Source: Reinekea sp. G2M2-21 (GTDB lineage Bacteria > Pseudomonadota > Gammaproteobacteria > Pseudomonadales > Natronospirillaceae). From it: 64,000 bases of DNA. The notes beneath the pieces were generated by a model, which saw only the letters and a program-made list of their open reading frames with translations, was not told where the DNA came from and ran no database searches. The stretch spans positions 806,001-870,000 of the forward strand of contig NZ_JADPQG010000001.1 in the NCBI RefSeq assembly GCF_015687175.1, written 5' to 3'. Positions 1 through 9,593 of this stretch are shown here, in pieces. How positions within the stretch are numbered: the first letter of the stretch is position 1; each line of letters starts with the position of its first letter. The translations under genes were made by a program, and so were the position numbers.

Positions 1-504
1 CAGGGGCGTATTCATACATCGGCTTGTACAGTAGCGGTGATGCCAGAAGCCGACGAACTGGAAGCCGTTGAAATCGATAAAAATGAATTACGGGTGGATA
101 CTTTCAGGGCTTCCGGTGCGGGTGGTCAGCACGTGAACAAAACCGACTCCGCCATCCGTTTGACTCACTTACCCACAGGTATCGTGGTGGAGTGCCAAGA
201 TGAGCGCTCGCAGCACAAAAACAAGGCGCGAGCGATGTCTTTGCTCGCGGCAAAACTGAAAGATGTGCAAGAAAGCGCAGCGGCTAAAGAGCAGGCCGAC
301 CAGAGGAAATCACTGGTGGGTTCTGGCGATCGATCGGAACGTATCCGAACCTATAATTTTCCGCAAGGGCGCGTAACCGATCATCGCATTAATCTGACAC
401 TGTATAAGTTGGATGAGATTTTAGGCGGTCAATTGGAGCATGTGGTCCAACCATTGCTGCAGGAACATCAGGCACAGCTGTTCGCTGAGATGGGTCAATC
501 GTGA
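1..504 (+). CDS. prfA: Peptide chain release factor 1 (RF1), 3' part
   Basis: This is the C-terminal part of RF1, which hydrolyses peptidyl-tRNA at UAA and UAG stop codons. The frame is open from base 1, so the gene starts outside the window and only about 167 codons are present. The catalytic GGQ loop (GAGGQHVNK) is at bases 121-129, and the preceding [11 protein letters not shown] stretch is typical of RF1. The RF1 recognition domain (PxT) lies upstream of the window, so the RF1 versus RF2 call rests on the flanking sequence and on the neighbour prmC. The stop overlaps the prmC start by 4 bases, which suggests translational coupling between RF1 and the enzyme that methylates its GGQ glutamine. 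Confidence 0.95.
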   Translation, partial: QGRIHTSACTVAVMPEADELEAVEIDKNELRVDTFRASGAGGQHVNKTDSAIRLTHLPTGIVVECQDERSQHKNKARAMSLLAAKLKDVQESAAAKEQADQRKSLVGSGDRSERIRTYNFPQGRVTDHRINLTLYKLDEILGGQLEHVVQPLLQEHQAQLFAEMGQS

Positions 505-1340
505 GTGATCACTCCATAGCGTCTGTCAAACGACAGGCGCTATCGCAAGGTGTGGACCCTATCGATATCGATGTGCTTCTCGCCTTCGCCCTGCAGAAAG
601 ACCGTACGTTTCTGTTTACCTGGCCTGAAACCAGTTTAACGCCTGAGCAGTATTCCCTTTTTACAGATTTGCTTGATCGGCGCGCGCAGGGAGAGCCTAT
701 TGCTTATCTTGTTGGTGAACGCGAGTTCTGGTCGTTAACCATTAAGACGGACACCTCGACATTGATTCCGAGACCCGACACAGAGGTGCTGGTCGAAACC
801 GTGTTGTCGCATTTTGATCAGCAACCCATCCGGTGTATTGATTTAGGTACCGGCACTGGAGCCATAGCGTTGGCTTTAAAGTCCGAACGGCCAAACTGGC
901 AGGTGACGGGTACCGATCGTTTGCAAGCGGCGGTGGAGTTGGCCAGAGAAAATGCGCAACGATTGAAGCTCAATGTTGATTTTGAAACGCGGCACTGGTG
1001 TGCCGGGCTTGCGCCGGATAGTGTGCAGGTTTTTGTTAGCAACCCGCCTTACATTGATGTGGCTGATCCGCATTTAAGTCAGGGCGATGTCCGCTTTGAA
1101 CCGGCAAGTGCACTGGTTGCCGGCGATTCAGGCCTTTCCGATATTCAGCAGATCGCTGTGGAGGCATTTGTTTGTCTGAAGGAGAACGGAGCATTGTTTT
1201 TTGAGCACGGCTGGCAACAAGGTGAGGCGGTGCGCTCAATCCTTCAGCAGTCTGGCTTTCAGCAGGTACAAACGGTTGTCGATTATGGCGGAAATGAGCG
1301 GGTGAGTTTTGGTTTTAAAAGGCCGTCACCGAAGCAGTGA
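501..1340 (+). CDS. prmC: Release factor glutamine methyltransferase PrmC
   Basis: This enzyme transfers a methyl group from S-adenosylmethionine to the GGQ glutamine of release factors 1 and 2. It has 279 residues, normal for the family. An N-terminal helical domain (about 1-75) is followed by a Rossmann methyltransferase fold with the SAM loop DLGTGTG (114-120) and the catalytic NPPY motif (181-184). The start is GTG at 501, inside the prfA stop region, with GAGATGGG upstream as ribosome-binding site. A small GC-rich inverted repeat covers the stop codon, but no T-run follows it. Confidence 0.96.
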   Translation: MSDHSIASVKRQALSQGVDPIDIDVLLAFALQKDRTFLFTWPETSLTPEQYSLFTDLLDRRAQGEPIAYLVGEREFWSLTIKTDTSTLIPRPDTEVLVETVLSHFDQQPIRCIDLGTGTGAIALALKSERPNWQVTGTDRLQAAVELARENAQRLKLNVDFETRHWCAGLAPDSVQVFVSNPPYIDVADPHLSQGDVRFEPASALVAGDSGLSDIQQIAVEAFVCLKENGALFFEHGWQQGEAVRSILQQSGFQQVQTVVDYGGNERVSFGFKRPSPKQ

Positions 1341-1387
1341 CGGATGTTGCATTTAACAAATAGCTAAGCAGATGTAGACGCCCTATC

Positions 1388-2074
1388 TCAGTACACAAGC
1401 ATTATCAGGGTTTCCGCGACACAAGCTGGTCTGCGGCAACCTTCAATTTCAATGGTGATTTCTTCGGTGACTTCCAAACCCCGACGTACCGGAGTCACGT
1501 TAATAACGCGTTTTGTCGCACGTAAGTTGGAGCCCACCTTAACCGGGTAGGGGTAGCGTACTTTGTTGAGCCCCATGTTGACGACCATCTTAGCGCCAGG
1601 ATAGGGCGGAGTGTCTGAATTCACGGCTCCGGTAAGTGTTGGTATGAGCGATAGAGTTAGAAAACCATGAGCAATTGTGGCACGGAATGGTGACTCTTGT
1701 TTAGCCCTCGCGGGATCGGTGTGAATCCATTGGTGATCATTCGTGACATTGGCAAAGTTGTTGATCCGTTTTTGGTCGACGGTTAGCCAATCCCCAATGT
1801 AGGTTACTTCACCTAACTGGTTGTTCAGTTTCTGCAGCATATTCTGCGCAGCAGAGTTGTTGTTCAGCGCCCATTGGTCGTGATTGTGCGAAGCGTCAGA
1901 ACCTGAGGTCATTTTTTTCTGATCCAGCGCCCAGCTCAGCCATTGGCTGTTACGGGCATTGTTCATCGCTTCTGTGAAATAATCCTTGAATTGCGGGTTC
2001 AACATGTCCATCAACTCATCGCGATTTTTCGCAAGTCGATCACTTTTTTCTTTCAGAAAATCAATAACGCTCAT
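1388..2074 (-). CDS. MaoC-like (R)-specific enoyl-CoA hydratase family protein
   Basis: This is a 228-residue protein with a C-terminal hot-dog MaoC domain (about residues 85-215). The hydratase-2 signature is seen as VTNDHQWIHTDPARA, with the Asp and His expected to activate water, followed by AHGFLTLSL. Such enzymes hydrate short-chain trans-2-enoyl-CoA to (R)-3-hydroxyacyl-CoA, linking beta-oxidation to polyhydroxyalkanoate or lipid metabolism. The N-terminal ~80 residues are a charged helical extension not present in minimal PhaJ proteins. The frame is open further upstream, but AAGGA seven bases before the ATG at 2074 fixes the start. The exact substrate is unknown. Confidence 0.8.
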   Translation of the reverse strand: MSVIDFLKEKSDRLAKNRDELMDMLNPQFKDYFTEAMNNARNSQWLSWALDQKKMTSGSDASHNHDQWALNNNSAAQNMLQKLNNQLGEVTYIGDWLTVDQKRINNFANVTNDHQWIHTDPARAKQESPFRATIAHGFLTLSLIPTLTGAVNSDTPPYPGAKMVVNMGLNKVRYPYPVKVGSNLRATKRVINVTPVRRGLEVTEEITIEIEGCRRPACVAETLIMLVY

Positions 2075-2311
2075 TCCATATTCCTTCAACGCGGAACTGT
2101 GTGATTTCACCCTACACAGAAAACCCGTGTAATGCCCCATATTATAGGGCCTGAGACAAGGGCTTGAAACGAAGCGAAAATTAATATACGGCTGTTCAAC
2201 AACCCTCCGCGGAAAGCTTAAGCTGAGGTTTCATGGGGGTTTTGGAGATATGGCTAATTTTAAGAATACACTTATTCTTTTTAAGAACTAATTGTGGCGT
2301 AAAAAGTGGAT

Positions 2312-3277
2312 TTATGAACGCTTGTTCGCTAATTCATCAAAAGGTTTCCCAGCGATAAAAAGCTCTATTTTGTTCATGATCTGATCGATCAGAGTTTGCA
2401 TGGCTTCATCTGCAGCCCAAGCGATATGTGGTGTGATGATAACGTTGGGTAGCTCGTTCAATTGCCAGATGATGCCGTCGCGACGCGGAGGCTCAGTGGC
2501 TGTGACATCCAGTGCAGCGCCGGCTAACTGACCTCGTTGGAGTGCTGCCAATAGATCTTGTTCATTTACCAATGGTCCACGACCAGTATTGACTAAGAAA
2601 GCCGAGGGTTTCATCAGTCCTAGCGTTTCTCGGTTGATCAGATTTTCGGTGGCAGATGTTAAAGGGCAATGCAGAGATACGAAGTCTGCCAGTGCTATGG
2701 CTTGTTCAAACGGTGTGTAACCCGGTCGGGTTTTCTGAGCGCCACGATGTTCCGCAATAACAATTTTCATATTGAACGCAGTTGCGAGCTTCGCAACGGC
2801 CTTGCCCAAGGTGCCTTGGCCGATAATGGTCAGCGTTCGGTTATGCAATAAATGAATTGGCGCGACCAAGTCGCAGAAAAAAGCGCTATTCGACCAAGAT
2901 CTATTGTGATTCGAGGCTAAATAGGTCGTTAGGTTTCTCGACAGGCTCAGCATGAGCATTAGCACATGTTCAGCAACTGACTGAGTTCCGTAGTCAGTTG
3001 CGTTGATAACGTTAATGCCTGCGTCTCTGCATGCGTCCAAGTCAACATTGTTGGTGCCGGTGGCCGTCACGCAAATGAGTTTCAGATAAGGTAACTGTTC
3101 AATGTGTTGCCGGGAAATGACGACTTTGTTGGTCAGAATAACCTCAGCATTTTGACAGTGAGCAATCGTTTGATCAGCGTTTGTTCGATCAAATGCTCGC
3201 CAAGATGAAAGGCTGTCGGGTGGAGTTATTTTTATGTGAGATGGAAACGAACCTCGGTCAAGAAAATGGGCTTTCAT
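2312..3277 (-). CDS. D-isomer specific 2-hydroxyacid dehydrogenase (hydroxypyruvate/glycerate type)
   Basis: This is an NAD(P)-dependent oxidoreductase of 321 residues, the usual length. The nucleotide-binding loop is GQGTLGKA, the arginine signature is NTGRGPLVNEQDLL, the catalytic Glu lies in ATEPPR and the catalytic His in ITPHIAWA. The family interconverts 2-oxoacids and D-2-hydroxyacids, and the overall pattern is closest to glycerate dehydrogenase/hydroxypyruvate reductase. It stands alone between the MaoC-like gene and a divergent HAD-like gene, so the substrate cannot be set from context. The ribosome-binding site is weak. Confidence 0.85.
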   Translation of the reverse strand: MKAHFLDRGSFPSHIKITPPDSLSSWRAFDRTNADQTIAHCQNAEVILTNKVVISRQHIEQLPYLKLICVTATGTNNVDLDACRDAGINVINATDYGTQSVAEHVLMLMLSLSRNLTTYLASNHNRSWSNSAFFCDLVAPIHLLHNRTLTIIGQGTLGKAVAKLATAFNMKIVIAEHRGAQKTRPGYTPFEQAIALADFVSLHCPLTSATENLINRETLGLMKPSAFLVNTGRGPLVNEQDLLAALQRGQLAGAALDVTATEPPRRDGIIWQLNELPNVIITPHIAWAADEAMQTLIDQIMNKIELFIAGKPFDELANKRS

Positions 3278-3383
3278 CGATAGTGACTATTCTCTAGAAT
3301 GGCGCTTCAGTTTCATTGAACTCTTACGAAAAAGTAAATAAGAAATTAGTAGGAGCTCTATCATCAATTGGGAAGTGACCAAT

Positions 3384-4016
3384 ATGCAATTAGTGGTGTT
3401 TGATCTGGACACAGCCTTGTGTCAGACAAGCGCTATGGATGGCCTGGCGATGTCCAGTGCAATTAAGGATGTTGCAAATTGTCAAATTGAACCGGAATCT
3501 ATTCGGTCGATCCATGATTTAAAAGCAATCTGGTATCGTGCGACGCATCGTGTCGCGACAGCGATCGAATTGGCGGAATTACGCAGTCGTTTTGCTTTTC
3601 ATTTGCGTCGACAGTTCTTAATTCGTCCCAGTATTGTGGCAGCCAACTACGCCTTAGTCGAACAGGTTAACATGTTGCAGCACAAACCTAAGACTGTTGT
3701 GGCCTTGGTTTCATCGCACACTACGCCAGTGCTGCAAATGAAAACTCGCGCCATCGGTTTGCTGTCGGATTCGCTGCCGGTTTCGACCGGTGACGACGCC
3801 GATTCATTGGAAGGCATATTGCAATCCATACAAACCCGCGTAAAACGTAGCTATGGTTTCAAATACGAGGAATCCACTCTCATTGCAAGTTGCAGTTGGC
3901 GCGAGGCGGCAAGCAGTCAGGATATGAAACATGTTTTGCCTGCGGACTACATTGTGCCACCAGAACAATTTCAAACCGGCCGCACAGCTTCTCGATTTGG
4001 CTGGACACGTTTTTAA
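3384..4016 (+). CDS. Degenerate HAD-superfamily protein
   Basis: This 210-residue protein opens with a HAD motif I (VVFDLDTAL), where the two aspartates would be nucleophile and acid/base. A motif II-like serine may lie in VALVSSHTT. The usual GD or DD metal-binding motif IV is not evident; the matching region reads LIASCSW. It may therefore be a weak phosphatase or a non-catalytic relative. The frame extends to a GTG at 3375, but the ATG at 3384, preceded by GGGA at suitable distance, places the HAD strand at the N-terminus as in relatives. It is a single gene, convergent with the chemoreceptor gene. Confidence 0.6.
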   Translation: MQLVVFDLDTALCQTSAMDGLAMSSAIKDVANCQIEPESIRSIHDLKAIWYRATHRVATAIELAELRSRFAFHLRRQFLIRPSIVAANYALVEQVNMLQHKPKTVVALVSSHTTPVLQMKTRAIGLLSDSLPVSTGDDADSLEGILQSIQTRVKRSYGFKYEESTLIASCSWREAASSQDMKHVLPADYIVPPEQFQTGRTASRFGWTRF

Positions 4017-4083
4017 TTTCCGAAAGCCCTGATTTGATTAGTTAAGATTTACATTCAGGGCTCAGTTTGTCTTTCACTAGCGA

Positions 4084-5931
4084 TTAGATTCTGAAACGTC
4101 GTAAATGAGATTGGACGTTTGCACCCAGCTCATTAAGTTGTTCAGACATTTGATACGCTGACTGTACGTTTTCTGATAGCCGTTGCGACTCATCCTGAAT
4201 GGCCTGCGAAATTCGATTAATTTCATCGGTCGCCGCGTTTTGTTCCCTGGATGCTTCCGCAATGGTAATGGCTTGTCGATTAATGTCTTGTATCGCCGCT
4301 TTGATACTGGCTTGGCTACTGGAAACTGCTTCTGCAGTTTGCATTGTATCTTCAACCAATGATTTACTTTTGGTCATCTGTGTCACTGCGGAGGATGTTT
4401 GATTACTCAATGCTTCAATCATCGATTGGATCTCGCCGGTCGCTTCGTGAGTGCGTTGTGATAAGGCGCGCACTTCGTCGGCAACTACTGCGAAACCTCG
4501 TCCCTGATCACCGGCTCGGGCCGCTTCAATTGCTGCGTTTAAAGCCAGTAAGTTCGTTTGCTCCGCAATTCCCTGGATAGTCGCCAGGATGGTATTGATT
4601 TGCATGGCCTGCTCATTCAGTTTGTTAATGACCACGGTGGTTTCATCAATCTGACTGGTTAACGTCTGCATTCGCTTTTGGTTGTCCAGGGCATTGACTT
4701 CACTGTGCTCCGTTTCACTTTGGACGCTGGTTGCGGACTCTGCTGTTACCCGGGCGTTTTCTGCTACAGTGGCCGAGGTCGCTGACATTTCATGGATCGC
4801 CGCGGCGACTTGAGTAATCTCACTTTGCTGACTTTGAATGGCCTGGTTATTTTCACCGGCGACAGATTTGGTTTGGTTGGAAATATTTTCCAGTTGGTTT
4901 GCAGATGCAATAACGTCCGTCACCATGGTGTGGATGGATTCAACAAAGTTGTTGAAATACTGGCTTAAGGTGCCTATTTCATCGTTGGAATTGACCGCGA
5001 GTCGTTGCGTTAAGTCTGCATCGCCTTTGGCAATGTCTTCCATCGCATCGGCCAGGTTTTTCAAAGGATTTAACAGTACGTTAATCAATAACCCAACGAC
5101 CAAGGTTACCACCGCGATTGTGACTATCGTAGAAATGAAGTTCTGAATGGTGAGGTTGGTTAACTCGCCCAAGGCTTCATCTTTGTCGACGCTCACGACG
5201 ATAGACCAAGGTGTGTTCGCTATTGGAAAGGACGCAGCCAGTTTTTCGGTGCCTTCGAATACAACGGTGGAAACAGAGTTGTCAATTTGGCCTTCTGACA
5301 CCAAATCATTCAGTTTTTGCTCATAGTAGTCTTGATTCTCATGAATTAAAATGGCGTTGGCGTTGTCAATTAAAAAAGCTTCACCACTCTTGCCCAAGGC
5401 AACGCTTAATATTTCTGTGGCCACGACATTCATTTTTACATCGGCTGCAATCACCCCCAGTCCAGTAGGGCGGGCAAAAGAAACGATGAGTTCACCGCTG
5501 GAAGCATCCACATACGGCGCGGTTAGAATTGCGCGGTTTTGTTGCTTGGCTTGTTTGTACCAGGGGCGAGTACGTGGGTCATAGTCTGCCGGCAAGTCCT
5601 CATTGGGAAACATGATCATTTCACCCTGTTCAGAGCCAATATACATGTAGAGAAAATCACCGGACTTTTGCCCTTGTTCCAAAATGCGGGTGTGATTGGA
5701 CCTGTCTGTGGAAAACTGACTGGCAGCGGCCAAGATCGTCTGTTTGCTGCTGATCCAGTTACTGACAAATGTCGTCAGGTTTTCCCCGATGCTAATAATG
5801 TCAGTTTCCACTTGTTGAACTATTTGTTGTTTCGCCCGCGTGTAGTTGATATAGGAAAAAAAAGTCACTGAAATTAACACCACGAGAGCCGTCGCTATCG
5901 TGATTTTCTGTTTAACGCTGAAATTTTTCAT
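4084..5931 (-). CDS. Methyl-accepting chemotaxis protein with amino-acid-type dCache sensor
   Basis: This is a membrane chemoreceptor of 615 residues. A transmembrane helix (about 10-30) is followed by a periplasmic double-Cache domain, a second helix (about 260-285), HAMP, and a cytoplasmic signalling domain with the conserved hairpin [18 protein letters not shown]. In the Cache domain Y117, R122, W124, Y125, Y140 and D142 reproduce the spacing of the amino-acid-binding dCache motif known from PctA-type receptors, so amino acids are the predicted ligands. The frame is open to 6003, but AAGG eight bases before the ATG at 5931 favours this start. No CheB/CheR-docking pentapeptide is seen at the C-terminus (ends HLRRFRI). 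Confidence 0.93.
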   Translation of the reverse strand: MKNFSVKQKITIATALVVLISVTFFSYINYTRAKQQIVQQVETDIISIGENLTTFVSNWISSKQTILAAASQFSTDRSNHTRILEQGQKSGDFLYMYIGSEQGEMIMFPNEDLPADYDPRTRPWYKQAKQQNRAILTAPYVDASSGELIVSFARPTGLGVIAADVKMNVVATEILSVALGKSGEAFLIDNANAILIHENQDYYEQKLNDLVSEGQIDNSVSTVVFEGTEKLAASFPIANTPWSIVVSVDKDEALGELTNLTIQNFISTIVTIAVVTLVVGLLINVLLNPLKNLADAMEDIAKGDADLTQRLAVNSNDEIGTLSQYFNNFVESIHTMVTDVIASANQLENISNQTKSVAGENNQAIQSQQSEITQVAAAIHEMSATSATVAENARVTAESATSVQSETEHSEVNALDNQKRMQTLTSQIDETTVVINKLNEQAMQINTILATIQGIAEQTNLLALNAAIEAARAGDQGRGFAVVADEVRALSQRTHEATGEIQSMIEALSNQTSSAVTQMTKSKSLVEDTMQTAEAVSSSQASIKAAIQDINRQAITIAEASREQNAATDEINRISQAIQDESQRLSENVQSAYQMSEQLNELGANVQSHLRRFRI

Positions 5932-6075
5932 GTTCTGTGCCTTACATCTGGATAGCCAACTGTGCGAGGGTCCATTTTGTTGCATTAGCAGCTCATCGGA
6001 CATAACGCCTGATTTAAAGAATAGTTCGATTTACAGAGAATATCGGCAGAGAATGAAAAAGATTGATTAAAAAAA

Positions 6076-6094
6076 GACCCGCATGTAGCGGGTC
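6076..6094 (-). terminator. Rho-independent terminator of ackA-pta
   Basis: GACCCGC and GCGGGTC form a seven-base-pair stem with loop ATGTA. On the minus strand the stem is followed directly by a run of seven T. It lies just after the pta stop codon. Confidence 0.9.
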
Positions 6095-6101
6095 AATTTG
6101 A

Positions 6102-8255
6102 TTACTTTTCTTCCATTTGTGCCGCTTGGATAGCGGTTAAGGCAATGGTGTAGACGATGTCTTCAACCAGTGCACCTCGTGAAAGGTCATTCACTGGTTT
6201 GCGCAAACCCTGCAACATGGGGCCAATGCTGACCACATTTGCACTGCGCTGAACGGCTTTGTAGGTTGTGTTGCCGGTATTGAGGTCCGGGAATACAAAG
6301 ACGGTTGCGCGACCTGCAACCTGGCTGTCTGGCGCTTTACTGGCAGCGACCGACGGGGTACTGGCCGCGTCGTATTGCAGCGGACCGTCAATTAACAGGT
6401 CGGGGCGTCGTTCTTTGGCAATGCGGGTGGCTTCTCGGACTTTTTCCACGTCGCTACCACTGCCGGATTGCCCAGTCGAGTAACTGATCATGGCAATGCG
6501 TGGTTCAATACCAAAAGCTTTCGCTGAATCGCCCGATTGAATGGCGATGTCCGCCAGCTCTTCTGCATTTGGATCCGGGTTGATGGCACAGTCGCCATAC
6601 ACTACTGCCTGATCCGGCAACAGCATGAAGAATACCGAGGACACCAGGCGACTTTCCGGACGGGTTTTAATCAGCTGCAAAGCAGGGCGCACAGTATTGG
6701 CGGTGGTGTGAATGGCACCGGATACCAGACCATCAACATCGTCCAGGGCCAGCATCATTGTACCCAATACAATAGGGTCTTCCAGTTGCGCCTCAGCCAT
6801 TGGCGCTGTTAATCCTTTGTGCTGACGTAACCGTACCATCGGTTCGACATAGGCGTGCAGGGCTTCTTCCGGATTAATAATTTCAATGGATTCCGGGAGT
6901 TGAATATCCTGGCTTTGCGCAACGCGATGGATTTCTTCCGGGTTTCCTAGCAGTACACAGCGCGCTATGCCCTTTTCATGACAGATCGCAGCCGCGCGAA
7001 TAGTTCGGGGTTCGTTGCCTTCAGGCAGAATAATTCGTTTGGCTGCTTTGCGGGCACGCTTAACCAACAAGTGTCTGAATGCTGGCGGAGAAAGACGGCG
7101 TTCTTCAATCACCTGCGCCCGTTCGGCCAACCATTTTGCGTCGATGGAGGACGCAACAGCGTCCATTACGCTCTCCATCCGGGTGACGTCGTCAGACGGC
7201 ACTTCCGTGTTCATGGAATTCAGCAGCTGAGCGGATCGGAAGGTGTTATGGGTTGCTGTTAATACCGGTAAGCCAGTCGAAAATGCAGAATGACATAACT
7301 CCATAACCGAGTCGATCGGCATAATGTCGCCCGTTAAAATTACCCCAGCCAACGGTACGCCGTTGAGCGCTGCCATACACGCAGCCAGAAGAATGTCATC
7401 ACGATCACCAGGTGTGACCACCAGTGTGCCGGCTTTCAGGGTGTGCAACATGTTCGGCATGGTGCGGGCGCAGACAGTAATACTTTGCACCCTGCGTTCT
7501 TGAATGGCACCTTCATTAATGATTTTTGCACCCAGGTGATCTGCAACATCGGATGTTCGCGGAGCAACCAGCAGTGGGTTCCAGGAAACTGAGCCAATGC
7601 AACGGAACGTGTCAGCGTGAAACACAGGCAAGCGTGAAGCCAGATTGTCTGTGACATCTTTCTGAGGGGATTCCAGATCATGATCCGGATCTTCCTCTGC
7701 GATGACTTGCTGGCTAGACGGGGCAGGGGCGCCTACTTTATTCAGAATGCAGCCGATGACGCGCTTGTGGTTTGTACCACCAAACAGGCTGGCGGTCATT
7801 TTAATGCGCTCGTTGAGTTGCGCTGTGCTGTCTTTGTTCTTCGCTGAGACCAGAATGACGTCGGCGTCCAGAGCTTTGGCCATGTTGCGGTTTAGTTCTG
7901 CGATGTAGTTTTCATCGGCAACGGGTACCAGCCCCTCAACAATCAGCACATCTGCTTCTTCACCGGAAGATTGTGCAATGGAAATAATTTCTTCCATCAA
8001 ACGATCCGTTTGGCCTAACGCTAACTGCTGTTGTGCTAGGGACAACTTAATTGGCTTGGCGGGATTCAGACCCAGGGTGGCGTTGACCAGATGGGTAGAG
8101 CGTTCCGGCTCCGCATCGGAACCAAACTGTTGGGCAATCGGTTTGCTGAAAGCGACTCTGACGCCCAGTTGTTCCAGTGCACGAACCAAGCCTAGGCAAA
8201 CCGATGTTAAGCCGGTACCTGCGCCTGTGGCTGAAACGAAATATGTGTATTTCAC
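6102..8255 (-). CDS. pta: Phosphate acetyltransferase (long form)
   Basis: This enzyme converts acetyl-CoA and phosphate to acetyl phosphate and CoA, the first step of overflow acetate production. It is the 717-residue multidomain form. The N-terminal part is a P-loop/BioD-like domain (about 1-190), the middle is a DRTGG domain (about 215-330), and the C-terminal part is the catalytic PTA_PTB domain (about 390-710, with KRIILPEG, SGAIHTTANTVRPALQ and NTGNTTYKAVQRSA). It is encoded 27 bases after ackA on the same strand, so the two form an operon that ends at the terminator near 6085. Confidence 0.97.
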   Translation of the reverse strand: MKYTYFVSATGAGTGLTSVCLGLVRALEQLGVRVAFSKPIAQQFGSDAEPERSTHLVNATLGLNPAKPIKLSLAQQQLALGQTDRLMEEIISIAQSSGEEADVLIVEGLVPVADENYIAELNRNMAKALDADVILVSAKNKDSTAQLNERIKMTASLFGGTNHKRVIGCILNKVGAPAPSSQQVIAEEDPDHDLESPQKDVTDNLASRLPVFHADTFRCIGSVSWNPLLVAPRTSDVADHLGAKIINEGAIQERRVQSITVCARTMPNMLHTLKAGTLVVTPGDRDDILLAACMAALNGVPLAGVILTGDIMPIDSVMELCHSAFSTGLPVLTATHNTFRSAQLLNSMNTEVPSDDVTRMESVMDAVASSIDAKWLAERAQVIEERRLSPPAFRHLLVKRARKAAKRIILPEGNEPRTIRAAAICHEKGIARCVLLGNPEEIHRVAQSQDIQLPESIEIINPEEALHAYVEPMVRLRQHKGLTAPMAEAQLEDPIVLGTMMLALDDVDGLVSGAIHTTANTVRPALQLIKTRPESRLVSSVFFMLLPDQAVVYGDCAINPDPNAEELADIAIQSGDSAKAFGIEPRIAMISYSTGQSGSGSDVEKVREATRIAKERRPDLLIDGPLQYDAASTPSVAASKAPDSQVAGRATVFVFPDLNTGNTTYKAVQRSANVVSIGPMLQGLRKPVNDLSRGALVEDIVYTIALTAIQAAQMEEK

Positions 8256-8282
8256 GTTAACCTGCTCCGTAAGGGGTGCAAT

Positions 8283-9461
8283 TTAAACCAATGCTAAGGA
8301 TTCTTTAGCAATCATTAACTCTTCTTTAGTGTTGACAACAACGATGTTAGGACCATTTGCTGCCGAGATGCGACCCAGTTCGTCGCCATTGTTGGCGTTC
8401 AGTTCTGAGTCTAATTCAAAGCCGAAAATTTTCAGATTCGCGACCACTTTGGCTCGTATCAAACGAGAGTTTTCACCGATTCCACCGGTGAAGACCAGAG
8501 CGTCGAACCGCGGTAATGAGGTCGCCAAGCCGCCGATTTGCCGGGCAAGCCGAAAACAGAAAACGTCCAATGCCAATTGCGCTTGCGCGTGACCTTCACC
8601 GGCCGCCTGTTCGATGGTGCGCATGTCGTTGGAGAGCCCGCTCAAGCCCAACATGCCGCTTTCTTTGTTGAGTACTGCGGTGACCTTCTCGATATCCCAG
8701 CCTTTTTGCTGGCTTAGGAATTGGTGCAGTCCAGGATCAACGTCACCGCTGCGCGTGCCCATCACCAATCCTTCCAAAGGCGTCAAACCCATGGTGGTGT
8801 CAACGGATTTACCATTGACAATGGCTGCTGCTGAACAACCGTTACCAAGGTGCGCTGAAATAATACCGTGATTGTCATTGATGCCCAATCGCCGTGCTGC
8901 TTCGGCGGCTACGTATTTGTGGCTGACGCCGTGAAAACCATAGCGACGAACTTTTAATTCTGTATATAAAGAATAGGGTACACCATAAAGATAGGCTTCT
9001 GGTGCCAGCGTCTGATGAAACGCTGTATCGAAAACCGCGACCTGAGGAATAGCGGGGTACAGTTCCTCAATTGCTTCTATACCCGCCAGATTGGCCGGAT
9101 TATGTAGGGGGGCCAACGGTATGCAATCGCGAATTTTATCCATAACGTCACGGGTGATTACAACCGGGTCACTGAAGGCTTCGCCGCCATGAACGACACG
9201 GTGACCAATCGCTATGGGCAGCGTTTCTAATAAGCCTGCTTCAGTGAGTGCGGATATGATGACCTGCAGAGTCGATCGATAGTCGCTTTCAGTAAGCTCA
9301 ACTGTGTTTTTTTGGTTTGCCGTTTTCACGGTCAGTACCGCTTCATCGCTGCCCAATCGTTCCGCTAGTCCACTGGCTCGTTCTGCTTCTGTGGTCATAT
9401 CGAAAAGGGAGAATTTTATTGAGGAGCTTCCAGAGTTGATGACTAAAATATTTTGAGACAT
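8283..9461 (-). CDS. ackA: Acetate kinase
   Basis: This enzyme makes ATP and acetate from acetyl phosphate and ADP, reversibly. It has 392 residues, typical of the family. The ASKHA signatures are present: VINSGSSSIKFSLF at the N-terminus, the catalytic region DTAFHQT, GFHGVSHKYV, the phosphate-binding AHLGNGCS, and FTGGIGENS near the C-terminus. It is the first gene of ackA-pta. The upstream region (9462-9593) is shared with a divergent M23 peptidase gene. Confidence 0.97.
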   Translation of the reverse strand: MSQNILVINSGSSSIKFSLFDMTTEAERASGLAERLGSDEAVLTVKTANQKNTVELTESDYRSTLQVIISALTEAGLLETLPIAIGHRVVHGGEAFSDPVVITRDVMDKIRDCIPLAPLHNPANLAGIEAIEELYPAIPQVAVFDTAFHQTLAPEAYLYGVPYSLYTELKVRRYGFHGVSHKYVAAEAARRLGINDNHGIISAHLGNGCSAAAIVNGKSVDTTMGLTPLEGLVMGTRSGDVDPGLHQFLSQQKGWDIEKVTAVLNKESGMLGLSGLSNDMRTIEQAAGEGHAQAQLALDVFCFRLARQIGGLATSLPRFDALVFTGGIGENSRLIRAKVVANLKIFGFELDSELNANNGDELGRISAANGPNIVVVNTKEELMIAKESLALV

Positions 9462-9593
9462 TGTCCAGCCTGATTGTGTTGGATTTTCAGTTTTTAAATA
9501 GGGTTTGCATCGTTTCGATTAACTATAGACAGCATTCAGCTAAGCTATAGGAATTAATGGTGTTGAAATTTAGCTGTATATTAGAAAGTGATA

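Noticed and set aside
1323-1343. CCGTCAC/GTGACGG hairpin at the prmC stop codon.
   Set aside because: It overlaps the coding end and lacks a T-run, so it is not a convincing terminator.
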